The notes below the pieces were generated by a model. It did not search any database. It worked only from the letters and a program-made list of their open reading frames with translations, and was not told the origin of the DNA. From Siphonodentalium dalli (taxonomy: Eukaryota; Mollusca; Scaphopoda; Gadilida; Siphonodentaliidae), in assembly GCA_032622095.1 (NCBI GenBank), contig CP136065.1, positions 243,205,530 through 243,269,529 on the forward strand: a stretch of DNA of 64,000 nucleotides, written 5' to 3'. Both the position numbers and the translations under genes were made by a program. Below, in pieces: positions 53,821 to 64,000 of this stretch. Every line of letters begins with the position of its first letter. Within the stretch, counting starts at the first letter, position 1.

Positions 53821-56800
53821 ATGTGTAATATCGGTGCATTGCTAGCATTAATCCTGTCATTGATTTTGAGCGATAATCGTACTCACAACGCTGACTTATC
53901 AGCTATCAATTATAAACACACAATGGAAACCGTTAATCTCAATCTAATTACATGGAATGCCACCGGTATCATGTCATCTGGCTATTACCTCAGTAATTTG
54001 CTTAAACGTGGCGATCATGATATAATAGGATTGAGTGAGCACTAGCTCTATCAATGTGATATGCACTTTCTTGGTTCGCTCGACAAGTTTTATGAATATC
54101 ATGCAGTGTCCTATTCCCGCCAAAGAATCCCCAACAAAAGAGGGAGACCAAGTGGTGGGGTTGCGTTGTTATGGCACAAGAGACTGTCTAAACGCATAAG
54201 TCCCTTCGCTATAGATGACGATAGAATAATAGGGATTCAATTTCAAGTAACAAATGAATGCTCCATATACATATTACAGGTATATCTACCTTCTACTAAT
54301 TACACGGCGGAACATTACGAAGAATATACCAGATCTCTTGGCGATATTTGTGATATGTACAAAACTTATGGCAATGTAATAGTGATGGGAGACTTTAATG
54401 GGCAATTTGAAAAGTCCGATGACCGAAACATGGCATTCAAAAATCTTGTCAAACGAATCAAAATGGTGTCCGTCAATCGCACTTATTGCCAGGATAATCC
54501 GCGTACTACATGTATCCCATTTGGCGATGGGCGGTATGGAGGAACGATCGTTGATCATATCTTAATTCCACATACTCTTATTCCTTTCATACAAGAAGTA
54601 CACGTACTAAACGATGATGCAATCGATGTATCCAATCATAGGCCAGTCACTCTGAGAATGCTATTTGAAATGCGTTATCGAGATGTACTTGTAGAAACAA
54701 CGGGTGTAATTGGTCAGGGAATTGTTGATTGGAAAAAGGCTAAATCTGAACCAGAAATTTTACACAATTATAAGCAAAGCCTTGATGCGCAGTTTAACAA
54801 ATTTGATCATTTATCTGAACACGAAACTGATCCGTGTAAAATGTACGATACTATTGTAAGCAATATATCGAATGCCACCGAGGCAAGTTTGCCGAAAAGA
54901 AATTTAACAAACATCTGAAACCTTTTTGGAACGACATTTTGAAAAATATGCACAAAATTATGCGGACTGTCCGGCAAAATTGGGTTGATGGAGGTAGACC
55001 TCGCTCAGATACCCAGTCTGACAGTTACACGATTTATAAAAACGCAAAGCGTGATTTCCGGAGAGAATATAGAAAAGCATCTGCTGCATACTTGGCCGAA
55101 CTAAATGATAAAATCGATGAACGTGCCCAACTTGATCAAAACTATTTATTCCGCGCATTAAACACGAAGCGGCAGAGAACTCGTATAGATAAGAACGCAT
55201 TTTTTACGTATGAAGGACAAACACTTCGTCGTGATAATGATATCGCAGAAGGATGGGCATCTTATTTTGAGAAACTATATTCACCGTTGTATAGACCGGA
55301 GTTTGACACTCAAAACTTCAACTACATAAATGAATTTGTTACGCCAGTAATTGGCAGTGGTCAATCTGGTGATATCGATAAACGCATAATCTGTTCAGTA
55401 ACTACAGACGAATTACTTAATGTGTATCGCAGCCTCAGCTTTGAAAAAGCAACCGGTTGGGATGGGACTTCGAACGAGCATTTGATCTATGGAAGTCAGA
55501 AGTTGACTCAGACGATTGCGAATCTCCTAACAGTCCTGATTCAAACACAAACGGTCCCATCACAGTTAAAGCGCGGTTTAATCATAACATTATATAAAGG
55601 TGGCACAAAACCCAGAACAGATTTTGACAGTTACAGAGCTATAACACTGATGCCAACTTTATACAAGTTACTCGAAAAGGTTTTACAAGCTAGAATAGAA
55701 CTGTACGCACCAAAATTACTTGATGTACACCCGCTTCAACACGGATTCCAAAAAGGCATAAACGCATCAATGACATCATATGTAATGAAAGAATGTATCT
55801 CATATGTAGCGAAAGTAAACAAAAACTGTATAGTCTGTTTCTAGATGTTTGGAAGGCATTTGATACCGTCTGGATCAACGGATTATTATACAAGCTGCAC
55901 ACATGTGGGTTCAGAGGAAATTTACTTCGATTGATGCGCGAACTTCTGACCAACGTCACATGCTCTATTCGTCACAATAACGTTTTATCCAGGTGGTTTG
56001 ATGTGAGACAGGGAGCCAGACAAGGGGGTACCCTCTCCCCTTTGTACTATATGATCTACGTCGACGAATTAATACATATTCTTGCAAACTCAGCATTCGG
56101 CCTGAACATGCTCGGTGTTAATTGTACGTGTCCAACCCACGCAGATGACATGGTTTTATTATCACTAAATAAATATGGCTTATCAGCGCTTTGTGATATT
56201 TGCAACGAGTACAGCAAAAAATGGCGGTATAAATATAATCCATCCAAATGCACTATAGTAGTATTCAATGAAACTAAAGCAGAATTTTCGCATCAAAGTC
56301 GTCTTTGGAACCTAGGAACCTCAGATATCAAAGAAAGTACGAACACCACTCATTTGGGTATCTCACTTGACAAGTACAACTTCAACGGGATTTTCACTGA
56401 TCACATATGCGATAAGACCCGTAGCACGTTTATGATGTTGAACAATGCTGGACTCTATCCCGGTGGTATGACCCCCAAAAGTTGCTCGTTGATTTATTCA
56501 TCAGTGGTTATACCAAAAGTTCTGTACGGCTCTGAACTCCTCTGGAATTTAAATCAATCTCACATTGATCGACTTGAGAGAACACACAGATTTTGTTTAA
56601 AATATTACCAGGGCCTTCATCATCGCACAAAAACGGTTATAGCTCAAGGATTGGTTGGAACTTCATCTATGGTGTCACTTATCGAAAAACGTAAATTGTC
56701 ATTCTTCGGCTCGTTGTGCAGCTTAAAAGTTTCCAAGACAGCAAAGCAAGTATTTCTTACTCGCTTATATCAGTACACCATAGGTGCTTCAACCTCTCTA

Positions 56801-57418
56801 TCTAGTTACTCGTCTGACATATTCTTCGTCCTTAGTAGATATAAAATGACAGAGACCATTGTGAACTACATCGAAGATGCAATATTCCCGAAGAAATCTA
56901 CTTGGAAATGTGCGATAAATGAATCATGGTCAAGAGTTAATAAAGAATATTGGGAAATGAGCTTAAATGAGGATACTCGACTTGTCAGGTTCTCTGCCGT
57001 CCATCCAACGTTATGTATGTCCCGGCTATGGGAAAATTGCCGAATATACCCAGCCCATAAAAAATCATATCTACTTATTGCACGCCTTATTTGTATCCTG
57101 GAAACAAATGAAGAAACCTGCGTATTATGTAACAACAAACATAAAGATCTTGTAAAACATGCCTTAATCGAATGTTCTTCCATTTGCGACGATCGAAATA
57201 CCTTTGAATTCGAGCTACTAAACTTGTTTCATGTAGACATTTATATGCAATATGATAAACTGGATGTAGAATCCAAAACGCGCGTTCTACTAACAGGTCT
57301 ACATGAAAACATATACTGTGCTACCGAAGAAGAAAATGAACTAATAGACTTTTTCGTGAACAAAGCCGCATTCCTCTGGAGAGTATATGTTGATCGACTG
57401 ACACCAAGTCCTGACTAG
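53821..57418 (+). pseudogene. LINE ORF2 (endonuclease-reverse transcriptase), three lesions
   Basis: Starts at ATG 53821 or 53923. Endonuclease: LNLITWNATGIMSSG, IIGLSEH, VIVMGDFNGQF (54379-54399) and DVSNHRPVTL (54627-54656) carry the catalytic Asn, Glu, Asp-Asn and His. RT: FEKATGWDGTSNEHL, FDSYRAITLMPTLYKLLEK, LDVWKAFDTVW (about 55841-55873), RQGARQGGTLSPLYY and ADDMVLL (56141-56161), with the metal-binding Asp residues present. The C-terminal knuckle CVLCNNKHKDLVKHALIEC is at 57119-57175. Lesions: an in-frame TAG at 54043-54045, where related elements have Trp after Glu-His; a one-base frame change near 54894-54899; another near 55838-55843. The frame resumes each time. It nicks target DNA and primes reverse transcription in intact copies; this copy should be inactive. 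Confidence 0.85.
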
Positions 57419-57988
57419 ATCTCACAAACTTTCATGTAAACTCGATCATAACATGCAGTTATAAGCGTGTTCGTAATTGTTCATATCACATGTATCGTTG
57501 TATTGTTTTACCAGTAAGTACATTTGTCTGTATGTATGTCTGCCGTTTGTTTGTTTGTCTCGTATGCCTGCTTGTCTGACTGTCGTCTGTATGTCTGTAA
57601 ATATGATATGGCTGTGTATATATATATGAGTGGTGCTGGGGAAATGGTCGGCTCTGAGTCGGTAAGACTGCACAAAGGCATTGGCGTTTGTGGGTCTTCC
57701 AGAGAGAGAGATCCCTGATTCGGGTCCAACTCCGGCTTGGTCGTCTCGGAGTATGCTATTTCTCTGTATTTAAGTACGATATGGCTGTAGAATGGGATGT
57801 CTACTTTATGTAGTGCACGAGTGTGTGTATATGTGCATGTGTAGTTGGTTCATCATACATATTGAGACATGTGTTGTAGATATGTTTGTAATTATAAAGT
57901 TGGTATACACTGTGTTATGTACCAAATTGTGTTTGTTTTCATAATATAAACATTGATATATGAATCTCCATATATGGAGGATAATAAA

Positions 57989-58013
57989 GATATATATATA
58001 TATATATATATAT
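57989..58013 (+). repeat. (AT)n microsatellite at the LINE 3' end
   Basis: About 12 AT units follow AATAAAG directly. Confidence 0.9.
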
Positions 58014-58254
58014 CTAATTCATGCCATCATTACTTGCGCCAGTCCATCCTGGACGCAAGTAATGTTTTCGGTTCGGATCTTTGTCTGTCCTTCCGCGAAC
58101 ATGTTACGTCATACCGGAAGTACATACTGTAAAAAAATGAACACGCGCTAATATGAAATGGTTGCATCAATTGTAATTTAAATCCACATATATACTTAAT
58201 TTGCATTGTTATCTGGTTTTATTTTGGTAATAAATCGTTCATAAATGAACAATA
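58014..58254. other. LINE downstream flank
   Basis: It contains a short inverted pair, TTACTTGCG and CGCAAGTAA (58029-58062). No gene. Confidence 0.5.
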
Positions 58255-58256
58255 TT

Positions 58257-58396
58257 GAAACATTTCAAAAACTTCAAAAATTTCAAAAACTTCAAAAATT
58301 TCAAAAATTTCAAAAACTTCAAACATTTCAAAAACTTCACAAATTTCAAAAACTTAAAAAAATTCAAAAAATTCACAAATTTAAAAAAACTTAGTA
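58257..58396 (+). repeat. ACTTCAAAAATTTCAAAA minisatellite
   Basis: About 140 bases of 8-9 base units (TTTCAAAAA, CTTCAAAAA). The frame across it is Asn-Phe-Lys repeats and is not a gene. Confidence 0.9.
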
Positions 58397-58489
58397 ATTT
58401 TTATAGTCGCCAAATTACCATCCAAGACGTATACCCTTATAAACTGCGGGTCAGTCCTAGTAACGCGCACGTCAACGCGTTTGAAGTTT

Positions 58490-58960
58490 TTAATGCGAAT
58501 GTCACTTTAACATTATCCCACAGTGAGTGCCTAGTGTCACTTTAACATTCATCCATAGTGAGTGCCTTGTGTCACTTTAACAATCATCCCCCGTGATTAT
58601 TTTTCATAATAATAAATAGTGTTTATAAAGTGTGTCTGGAAAATCAACACTTTGTGTGTTTATTATAAAACGCTATGACATGTTTTAATATAAACACTAG
58701 TGTTTATTCATGTCCCTTTAATATTCAAATACTGAGTGCATTTTGTCCCTTTAATATTCAGGGCGGAAGCTGCCCATCGTTCATCGAGGTCATCACGTGA
58801 TATACATGTAGATAATACATCGTTCACATGGAGAGACTTCGTTCAGCGAGCGCAGTGTGCCACTTTAACATTCAAGACTGAAGCTATCCCCATCAAGGTC
58901 CTCATGTAATATACATGTAGATAATACACCATGCATCGGAGTGGCCTAAATCTGATAGTT
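58490..58960 (+). repeat. GTGTCACTTTAACATTCATCC dispersed/tandem repeat
   Basis: CACTTTAACATTCATCC-like blocks recur at about 58503, 58541, 58572, 58715, 58750 and 58860. The last part has a doubled segment with ATATACATGTAGATAATACA (58801 and 58910). It is non-coding. Confidence 0.65.
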
Positions 58961-59549
58961 GGTTAACAGGTAAAAAACACTACCAATATGTCTCACCTGT
59001 AATTAGATCGGATAGAGTTATCGTTCCTAATATGCAGCCAACTGGGGTCCATATCATCATAACAGGGATATTATGTCCGTACACACAACTAGTTCAGCGA
59101 TGGATGAACAGAGATTTGATATCTAGATTTTTGTTATCGATCTCTCAAACGAGGGGCCAGCACCCGTGGTTCAAACTGTTGTTGGCAAGACAACACACAA
59201 CATGCCAAATGTGTGATGGGCGCAAGTATAGGCAGCTCCAGTGAGTGCATTCTAGTTATACTATACTATTAGTCTATTCTTGACGAACTTTTCATGGTTT
59301 GGTAAGTGTGTTTTCAAAATTGTAACATACATGTACAACGATGGTCGCTCGAGCCTTTAACGGAAAAAAAGTGTTATAATGTTGATAATGAAGCTGTATA
59401 TGTTATTGGTAATATTTCATAACAAACTATTTGACATTACTCGACATTCTAAATCTGATACGTTTTGTGACCTATATGAAATATATTCACAGTTCGCGTA
59501 CCTCCAATCGGCTTCTTGTGTGCCAACCTGTGCGACTCACACATATAAT
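58961..59549. other. Downstream flank of the 59550-61285 gene
   Basis: Probable 3' region of the minus-strand gene that ends at 59550. A 70-codon plus-strand frame at 59032-59244 has no splice context and is left uncalled. Confidence 0.35.
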
Positions 59550-61285
59550 TTATCTTTGATAAATAATCAGGGTCGCCTCCAATCCCGCACAAACAGCGTG
59601 CGCCCACACCGGACATTCCCACTCAGGCTTCTTCGGGTCATGACATTCGCACCCAAGCCACATGTTTATAGCATTGTCTTCAATGGTATATACCGTGTCG
59701 CACACGCCACAAATATTTTGCCCTGGAAGAAGCTCGTGGCACTGGGTCTCTTTGTCATATACCTGAAAGTATGTTAGTGAGCCTTAATCATTCGTGTCAT
59801 AATAAGTTGTCGAATTGGAGAATTTGGAATAAAGTGTACCTATATATAGTTGGAATAAGAAAACTAACCGATCGGAGCAGGGGTGTTGGTGACAGAATCA
59901 GTGGCATCGAAGGTCCAGGATCTGACGACGGTGCTGCTGTTCGAATTGGCGATGTGATGCCGACCGATGGTCCTGTCTTGCCAGGGTCGACACGGGTTGT
60001 CTTGTTGTGTGTCTAGATTTGAAAACAAGACATTTCAAATAGAATAATAGTGACTCGATTCCCTATTTGCTAATATATTGTGATGGTGCCATATAAATCC
60101 GATTTCACCATAAGGATATTTCAGTCATAAATTTTGTAGCTATTTTCACTGGTGCTATTTTATATATTGAGCAATATGCATGTTGATTCAATATATGTTT
60201 TTGTGTTCTGGTTGCAAGATGTCTTTGTGGTTATCATATTACCAATTCGCGGGTGAATGCCATTTTACATTACTATGCTACTCAGAGCTTATATATTTAT
60301 TGTTAATGTCAAGAAAAATCGTGTCGTTATATGATATTAATATATACATACGTGTCTACTGATACAAACATCAATAACGCATTTAGCAACAAAAGACACT
60401 GTACATACTTCTTCGAATTTGGCGAGATAGAAGTCGGACCCATACACCCATTCCCGTCCCGTCGCCGACATAACTCTGGCATATCTGGCCCCAGTCAATT
60501 TATTGATTTCAAAAGCCTGAAAAAATATTTGAACACTTTAATAATTGAGCTGATATCCAGTTCTGATATTAGTTTTACATCATCTTGTAGTTCTGTTTTG
60601 TGTTATACGTTGTTGTGAAATATAAATTTATTTTCACAGGTATCGTTTTGTCGTATTGCTTGGTGAAACTAGTTGGTCAAAATTACCTGATTTCATTCTA
60701 TTTTATTTCCCCGGTATACCAATACTTACTTCCTTAAATAGAGTGCTTTTCCTGTGATGAAGCGTGGAATTTCTCTGCCCTTGGTCGGCGATGAAAGCTA
60801 CTTCAATCGGTTATTTTACTTTACATTAATTTAACGTATTACCAATAGGACCCATTACATTTGTCACATGATAAGTCAACAAGGAATCTCAATGGTGCTC
60901 AATTATATCTCGGTAGAATAGATAAAATTTAAACTACCATAATATTATTCATTGCAGGTTCAGCGGATTGATTATGGTCATGATCATTCGGGAGGGGAAG
61001 GAAAGCTGATCTACTTTTGTTTATAATGTTTCGTCATAAATACTGTTACAACATTATTGTGAACTCACGGTTACTTACCATTGGGTGCGGCGACTGCAGT
61101 ACGTGCTGTTTTATGTTAGTTTTGGTGTCGTTATTCTGATCTGTGAAGAACGAGAACTGTATATATACACGACAATAAATGTTTAAAAAGGTGAGTTTTT
61201 GTTTAAAGTTTAGAAAATGTCGGACTCGAAGCGTAGAAATGCATACAAAGTGTACTTTCTTACATTTTTTTGAAATTCCCGCCAT
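59550..61285 (-). CDS. Multi-exon gene with a C-terminal Cys/His zinc-binding module
   Basis: Minus strand. Candidate exons: 61285-61264 (ATG in an ACCATGG context, MAGISKK, donor T|GTAAGA); 61140-61079 (acceptor TTCTCGTTCTTCACAG, donor GTAAGT); 60774- or 60797-60730 (donor GTAAGT, acceptor weak); 60516-60409 (acceptor ATTTTTTCAG, AFEINKLTGARYARVMSATG then REWVYGSDFYLAKFEE, donor GTATGT); 60012-59869 (Ser/Thr/Pro-rich linker, donor GTTAGT); 59762-59550 (acceptor ATACTTTCAG). Phases agree for exons 1-2 and 4-6, and exon 2 can join exon 4 in frame. Exon 3 in its more protein-like frame (GREIPRFITGKALYLR) breaks phase. The last exon has NICGVCDT, WLGCECHD and WECPVWAHAVCAG, a PHD/RING-like Cys/His arrangement lacking the usual final Cys pair. 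It is possibly nuclear or chromatin-related, or a transposase-type tail. No family name is given. Confidence 0.55.
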
Positions 61286-61657
61286 GGTTGAAGTAACTGC
61301 ATTATTGTTCATATGGTTTTCCGTACTTTTTGTACAATACTCACAGTACATGTTTTAAGATTAAAATTACAGTTAGTTTCAGCCAATGAAATTGCAGCTT
61401 ACATCACATGTATGTCGCCAAAGCATTAAAGAAATGGCCGCACGCTTGCTCGGCTTCAAAAGGAAATCTTGATTTTTAAAGTTGCACAAGAGGCACGCCA
61501 AATGATAATAGACAAACATATTTATTTCAACCCATGTTATAATGCGTTATATAAACATGGCAAAAACGACAAGACAAATCGTAAAGCTACTATATCACAC
61601 ACAGCAAAGTGTGCATTCAAAACGGAAACAAAGGTGGCCGTGGTCGTTTGAAATATT
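61286..61657. promoter_or_regulatory. Upstream region of the minus-strand gene
   Basis: This is the presumed 5' flank of the gene starting at 61285. No TATA box or initiator could be fixed by eye, so the promoter is inferred only from position. Confidence 0.25.
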
Positions 61658-61700
61658 AAAGAGCGTTTATTATTATCGCCGTAGACAAAGAGCGTTTTTA
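61658..61700 (+). repeat. Paired AAAGAGCGTTT motifs
   Basis: TTAAAGAGCGTTTATT and ACAAAGAGCGTTTTTA lie 29 bases apart in the same orientation, as in the arms of the element at 2189-2550 and at 42381-42436. Confidence 0.5.
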
Positions 61701-61879
61701 CGCATAAAGACACGCATGCAGATCGGCGCCTATTTGCGTTATTCGGTGATGGGAATATTACATGTTCGTGTATGCAGGGAATTGGACACCACCTATATTT
61801 ATTTGAGACCTCGTTCCAATGTTCCAACGTTTCAACGATAGAGGAGTTATATGAATTTTGCCATTAGCACAAACAGAAC

Positions 61880-62160
61880 CTAACCAGAGATACTATCTGA
61901 CTAATAGGAAACAAGATCACTGTGGTGTAGCAGAGGCTGTAAGGTCCAAAAAAATGGCCAAAGTGTGCAAAATTGAATAAAAGCATGAAACTTGGCACAT
62001 GTATAGTTTGTGACATGGGGGTCAATATTCAAGCGAGACCCAAGCGCGAAAGTGACCCAGATGACCTTGAGCTCAAGGTCAAAGGTCAAATATAATTTGT
62101 GTGTGTACAATTTATTACCTATTTAAGGGAAATAATTCCATATGCATGCATACAATTAGG
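61880..62160. repeat. CTTGAGCTCAAGGTCAAAGG-type dispersed repeat fragment
   Basis: AAACTTGGCACATGTATAGT, GACATGGGGGTCAA and GACCTTGAGCTCAAGGTCAA are in the order of a common interspersed family. It is related to 13990-14150. Confidence 0.5.
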
Positions 62161-62451
62161 CAAATACGACTTGAAATAGGTTAGGGACATCAATATAAAA
62201 ATTCCATAGTTTCAGTGAATTTTTTCATGTTAAATTCCCTTGATAAAAAATTATCACGTAATCCATCATATAGCATCTCGTTATGAGCACCAACATACTC
62301 TTAACTTGATACATGTGAAACTACAAAGAATTAATGTAGTGTCTCAGTGTCATCACTCTACCCCCCCCCCCCCATTCATTGCAATTTTACATACATGTAT
62401 TGTGATAATATGTAGCAATGAACTGCCAGATTGACAAAATAATTTATTGTA

Positions 62452-63080
62452 CCCCCCGCAACGAAGTTAGGGGGGGGTATACTGGAGTCAGCTTGTGCGT
62501 CCGTCGTCCGTCCGTCGTCCGTCCGTCCGTCGTCCGTCCATCGACACAAATTTCAAAGGAGATTTTCTCAGTTGTTTTTTGTATCAATTTCCGTGAAACT
62601 TGGCACAGACATCAAACACCATGGGGACCTGTGCACCTGCGATTATGACGTCTGTCGGCCTTTTTTTGGTGGAGTTATCCCACCTTTTTCGACTTAGAAA
62701 ATTTTCGCAACATGTATACTTTTGTCCGAGCTTTTATTCCTACATTTTTCGGTCAATTTTTTAAAAACGTGGCCCAGATATTTAGTACCATGGGAACTTG
62801 TGCACCTGCGATTATGACGTCTGCCGACATTTTTTGGTGGAGTTATCCCCCTTTTTCGACTTAAGAAATGTTTTCGCAACATACATAATTTTGTCCAAGC
62901 TTTTATTCCTACATTTTTTGGTCAATAGGTTTAAGATTAGGGTTATGGTTGTACACCTGCAATGGGAACTGTTATTTTATTATTTTAACTAAATATTTAC
63001 TGACATGTGAAACATCTTAGTATTTTTAAAACAGGGGGGGGGTATCCGTAGTCCCATTGGGACAGTCACACCTCTAGTTG
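62452..63080 (+). repeat. Tandem copy of the GGGGGTATACTG/CCGTCCGT family
   Basis: GTACCCCCCGCAACGAAGTTAG with GGGGGGGTATACTGGAGTC forms the head hairpin, then (GTCCGTCC)n at 62500-62540. Two ~175-base units follow (GAAACTTGGCACAGACATC, ACCATGGGGACCTGTGCACC, TTTTTTGGTGGAGTTATCCC). The tail GGGGGGGTATCCGTAGTCCC closes it at about 63050. Confidence 0.75.
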
Positions 63081-64000
63081 TTTCAGATTTGTTCAAAAAG
63101 TAGTATCACACTTGATCTGCTCTCATACAGAGCTTTGTTAAATAAGTTTCAAAGTATGATTTCTTAAATTGTCTCCTTCAACCATCCAGTTTGTACATTA
63201 GATCAAGAGATCTATATGGTTATCATGCGAACATACAAACATTCTTCTGATTTGATCAACTAGACAGTTAAATATGCTAAAAAATGCAGCCAATGATCAG
63301 ACCAGGTCAATTATGCACAACTGTACACACCAGTACAAGTTGGAAGTACGGAATTATAACAGTAATATGCACATCCAAGAACTGAATGTTATTGTCCAGA
63401 ATAGAGTTATCTCATAGTGGCACTACATGATTTAGTAAGTGTATGTTTTGATTACAAAAAGTTTCAGATGTTCGAATTTTGAAATGCTGTATGGTCCAGA
63501 TTTGAATGATTTAATGTTACTTCACACAGGTGAGTTATTGGATATATAGTACGATTAATTAGCAATGTGGACAAGGTATTGATTTTCTAGTTTTGATACA
63601 AAATGAAATGAAAATTAATGTTTTATCTGACTGGAATTTCAAGGTTAGAATATTCTTGAAATTGTATAACTCTAAAGTTCTGTTTTCCTGTGAATAATAT
63701 TTTTTTAAATTCGAAATGGGTAAATCATAATGCTATAGAAGCATAAACAAAATGTTTTGGTGGGGAAACCTGTTGAAAAAAAATTAAAATAAAACCTCAT
63801 TAGTGGGGTGGTCACGTTTGTTTTAAAAAGTATGGAAAGCCAGAGTGACAATAAATTGCAAAAAACACTGATTTTTTTGAAATCTAAAAAATGCATATAA
63901 TTCCTTCTTATTTTCGGAACAAATATACTACACACATAATATATTCACATAGTAATTAATGAATTTAAAATATGAAGCCTGAACCAAGCTATGAACATTA
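63081..64000. other. AT-rich intergenic DNA
   Basis: No gene, repeat boundary or RNA that I can support. The short minus-strand frame at 63705-63935 is Phe-rich and low-complexity. Confidence 0.4.

Larger units (their letters stand above)
52090..58013 (+). mobile_element. APE-type LINE (non-LTR retrotransposon), nearly full length
   Basis: Two consecutive ORFs on the plus strand, ORF1 at 52236-53801 and ORF2 at 53821-57418, with a leader of at least 150 bases and a long 3' tail. The tail contains AATAAAG (57982-57988) followed by an (AT)n run to 58013, the probable 3' end. There are no terminal repeats. Only three coding lesions are visible, all in ORF2, so the insertion is fairly recent. 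ORF2 has apurinic-like endonuclease, RT and CCHC in the order of Jockey/CR1/L2/I-group LINEs; I cannot assign the clade by eye. The 5' boundary is a guess, and no target duplication was found. Confidence 0.85.

Noticed and set aside
54286-54558. Minus-strand frames within the LINE (also 52323-52697, 56866-57183)
   Set aside because: Antisense shadows of ORF1/ORF2, whose plus-strand motifs are unambiguous.
58255-58545. Asn-Phe-Lys repeat frame
   Set aside because: Translation of a TTTCAAAAA minisatellite.

Overview
The window looks like intron/intergenic DNA of a marine spiralian animal, most likely a mollusc. It is AT-rich and has no bacterial-style gene packing. It is dense in short DNA transposons and carries interspersed families built on runs of CCGT, on GGTGGAGCTATAGTCATC, on ACATGTACATGT and on GGGGGGTATACTG, which from general knowledge are common in molluscan genomes. 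A 100-base N run at 51345-51444 shows it is a eukaryotic scaffold. I found no tRNA, rRNA, CRISPR array, LTR retrovirus-like element or Polinton.

Coding content is sparse. The only long intact reading frame is ORF1 of an APE-type LINE (52236-53801), followed by its broken ORF2 (53821-57418; endonuclease, reverse transcriptase, C-terminal zinc knuckle). Host-like genes appear only as short spliced exons: a minus-strand gene with a small Cys/His zinc-binding C-terminus at 59550-61285 (best supported), two minus-strand terminal exons at 17511-18155, two at 47135-47477, and a plus-strand gene end beside the assembly gap at 51445-51953. Other exon-like pieces lie inside transposons (11866-12143, 30486-30561) or stand alone (25286-25519, 27927-28108, 8844-9044). 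A small ORF at 4394-4865 is split by a MITE.

Mobile DNA, left to right: an inverted-repeat element (237-926); a cluster of palindromic, TTAA-type and PIF/Harbinger-like MITEs (1.7-4.7 kb); two CAG-ended TIR elements (6.7-8.2 kb); a 3.7-kb hAT-like element (10238-13921) enclosing a 174-bp tandem array that is itself split by a 1.35-kb PIF/Harbinger-like element; a 2.7-kb element with CAC ends, 5-bp duplications and ~450-bp TIRs carrying a decayed zinc-finger gene (18923-21613); a foldback element with minisatellite arms nested in a larger inverted repeat (22.3-24.7 kb); hAT-like elements at 29721-30671, 35285-36012 and 41403-42252; two Helitron-like elements in opposite orientation (36119-36966 and 37357-40101); a 1.4-kb nested palindrome (43425-44858) whose flanking module recurs inverted 42 kb away at 2736-3050; a 43-bp minisatellite (47.9-49.6 kb); a double-hairpin palindrome (50867-51152); then the LINE.

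The genes do not form a pathway. The organising theme is nested insertion of non-autonomous elements, several with readable target-site duplications that allow relative dating, and repeated evolution of palindromes whose arms are themselves hairpins. Exon coordinates are splice-motif predictions made by eye, and repeat ends without a stated duplication are accurate to roughly 10-30 bases.
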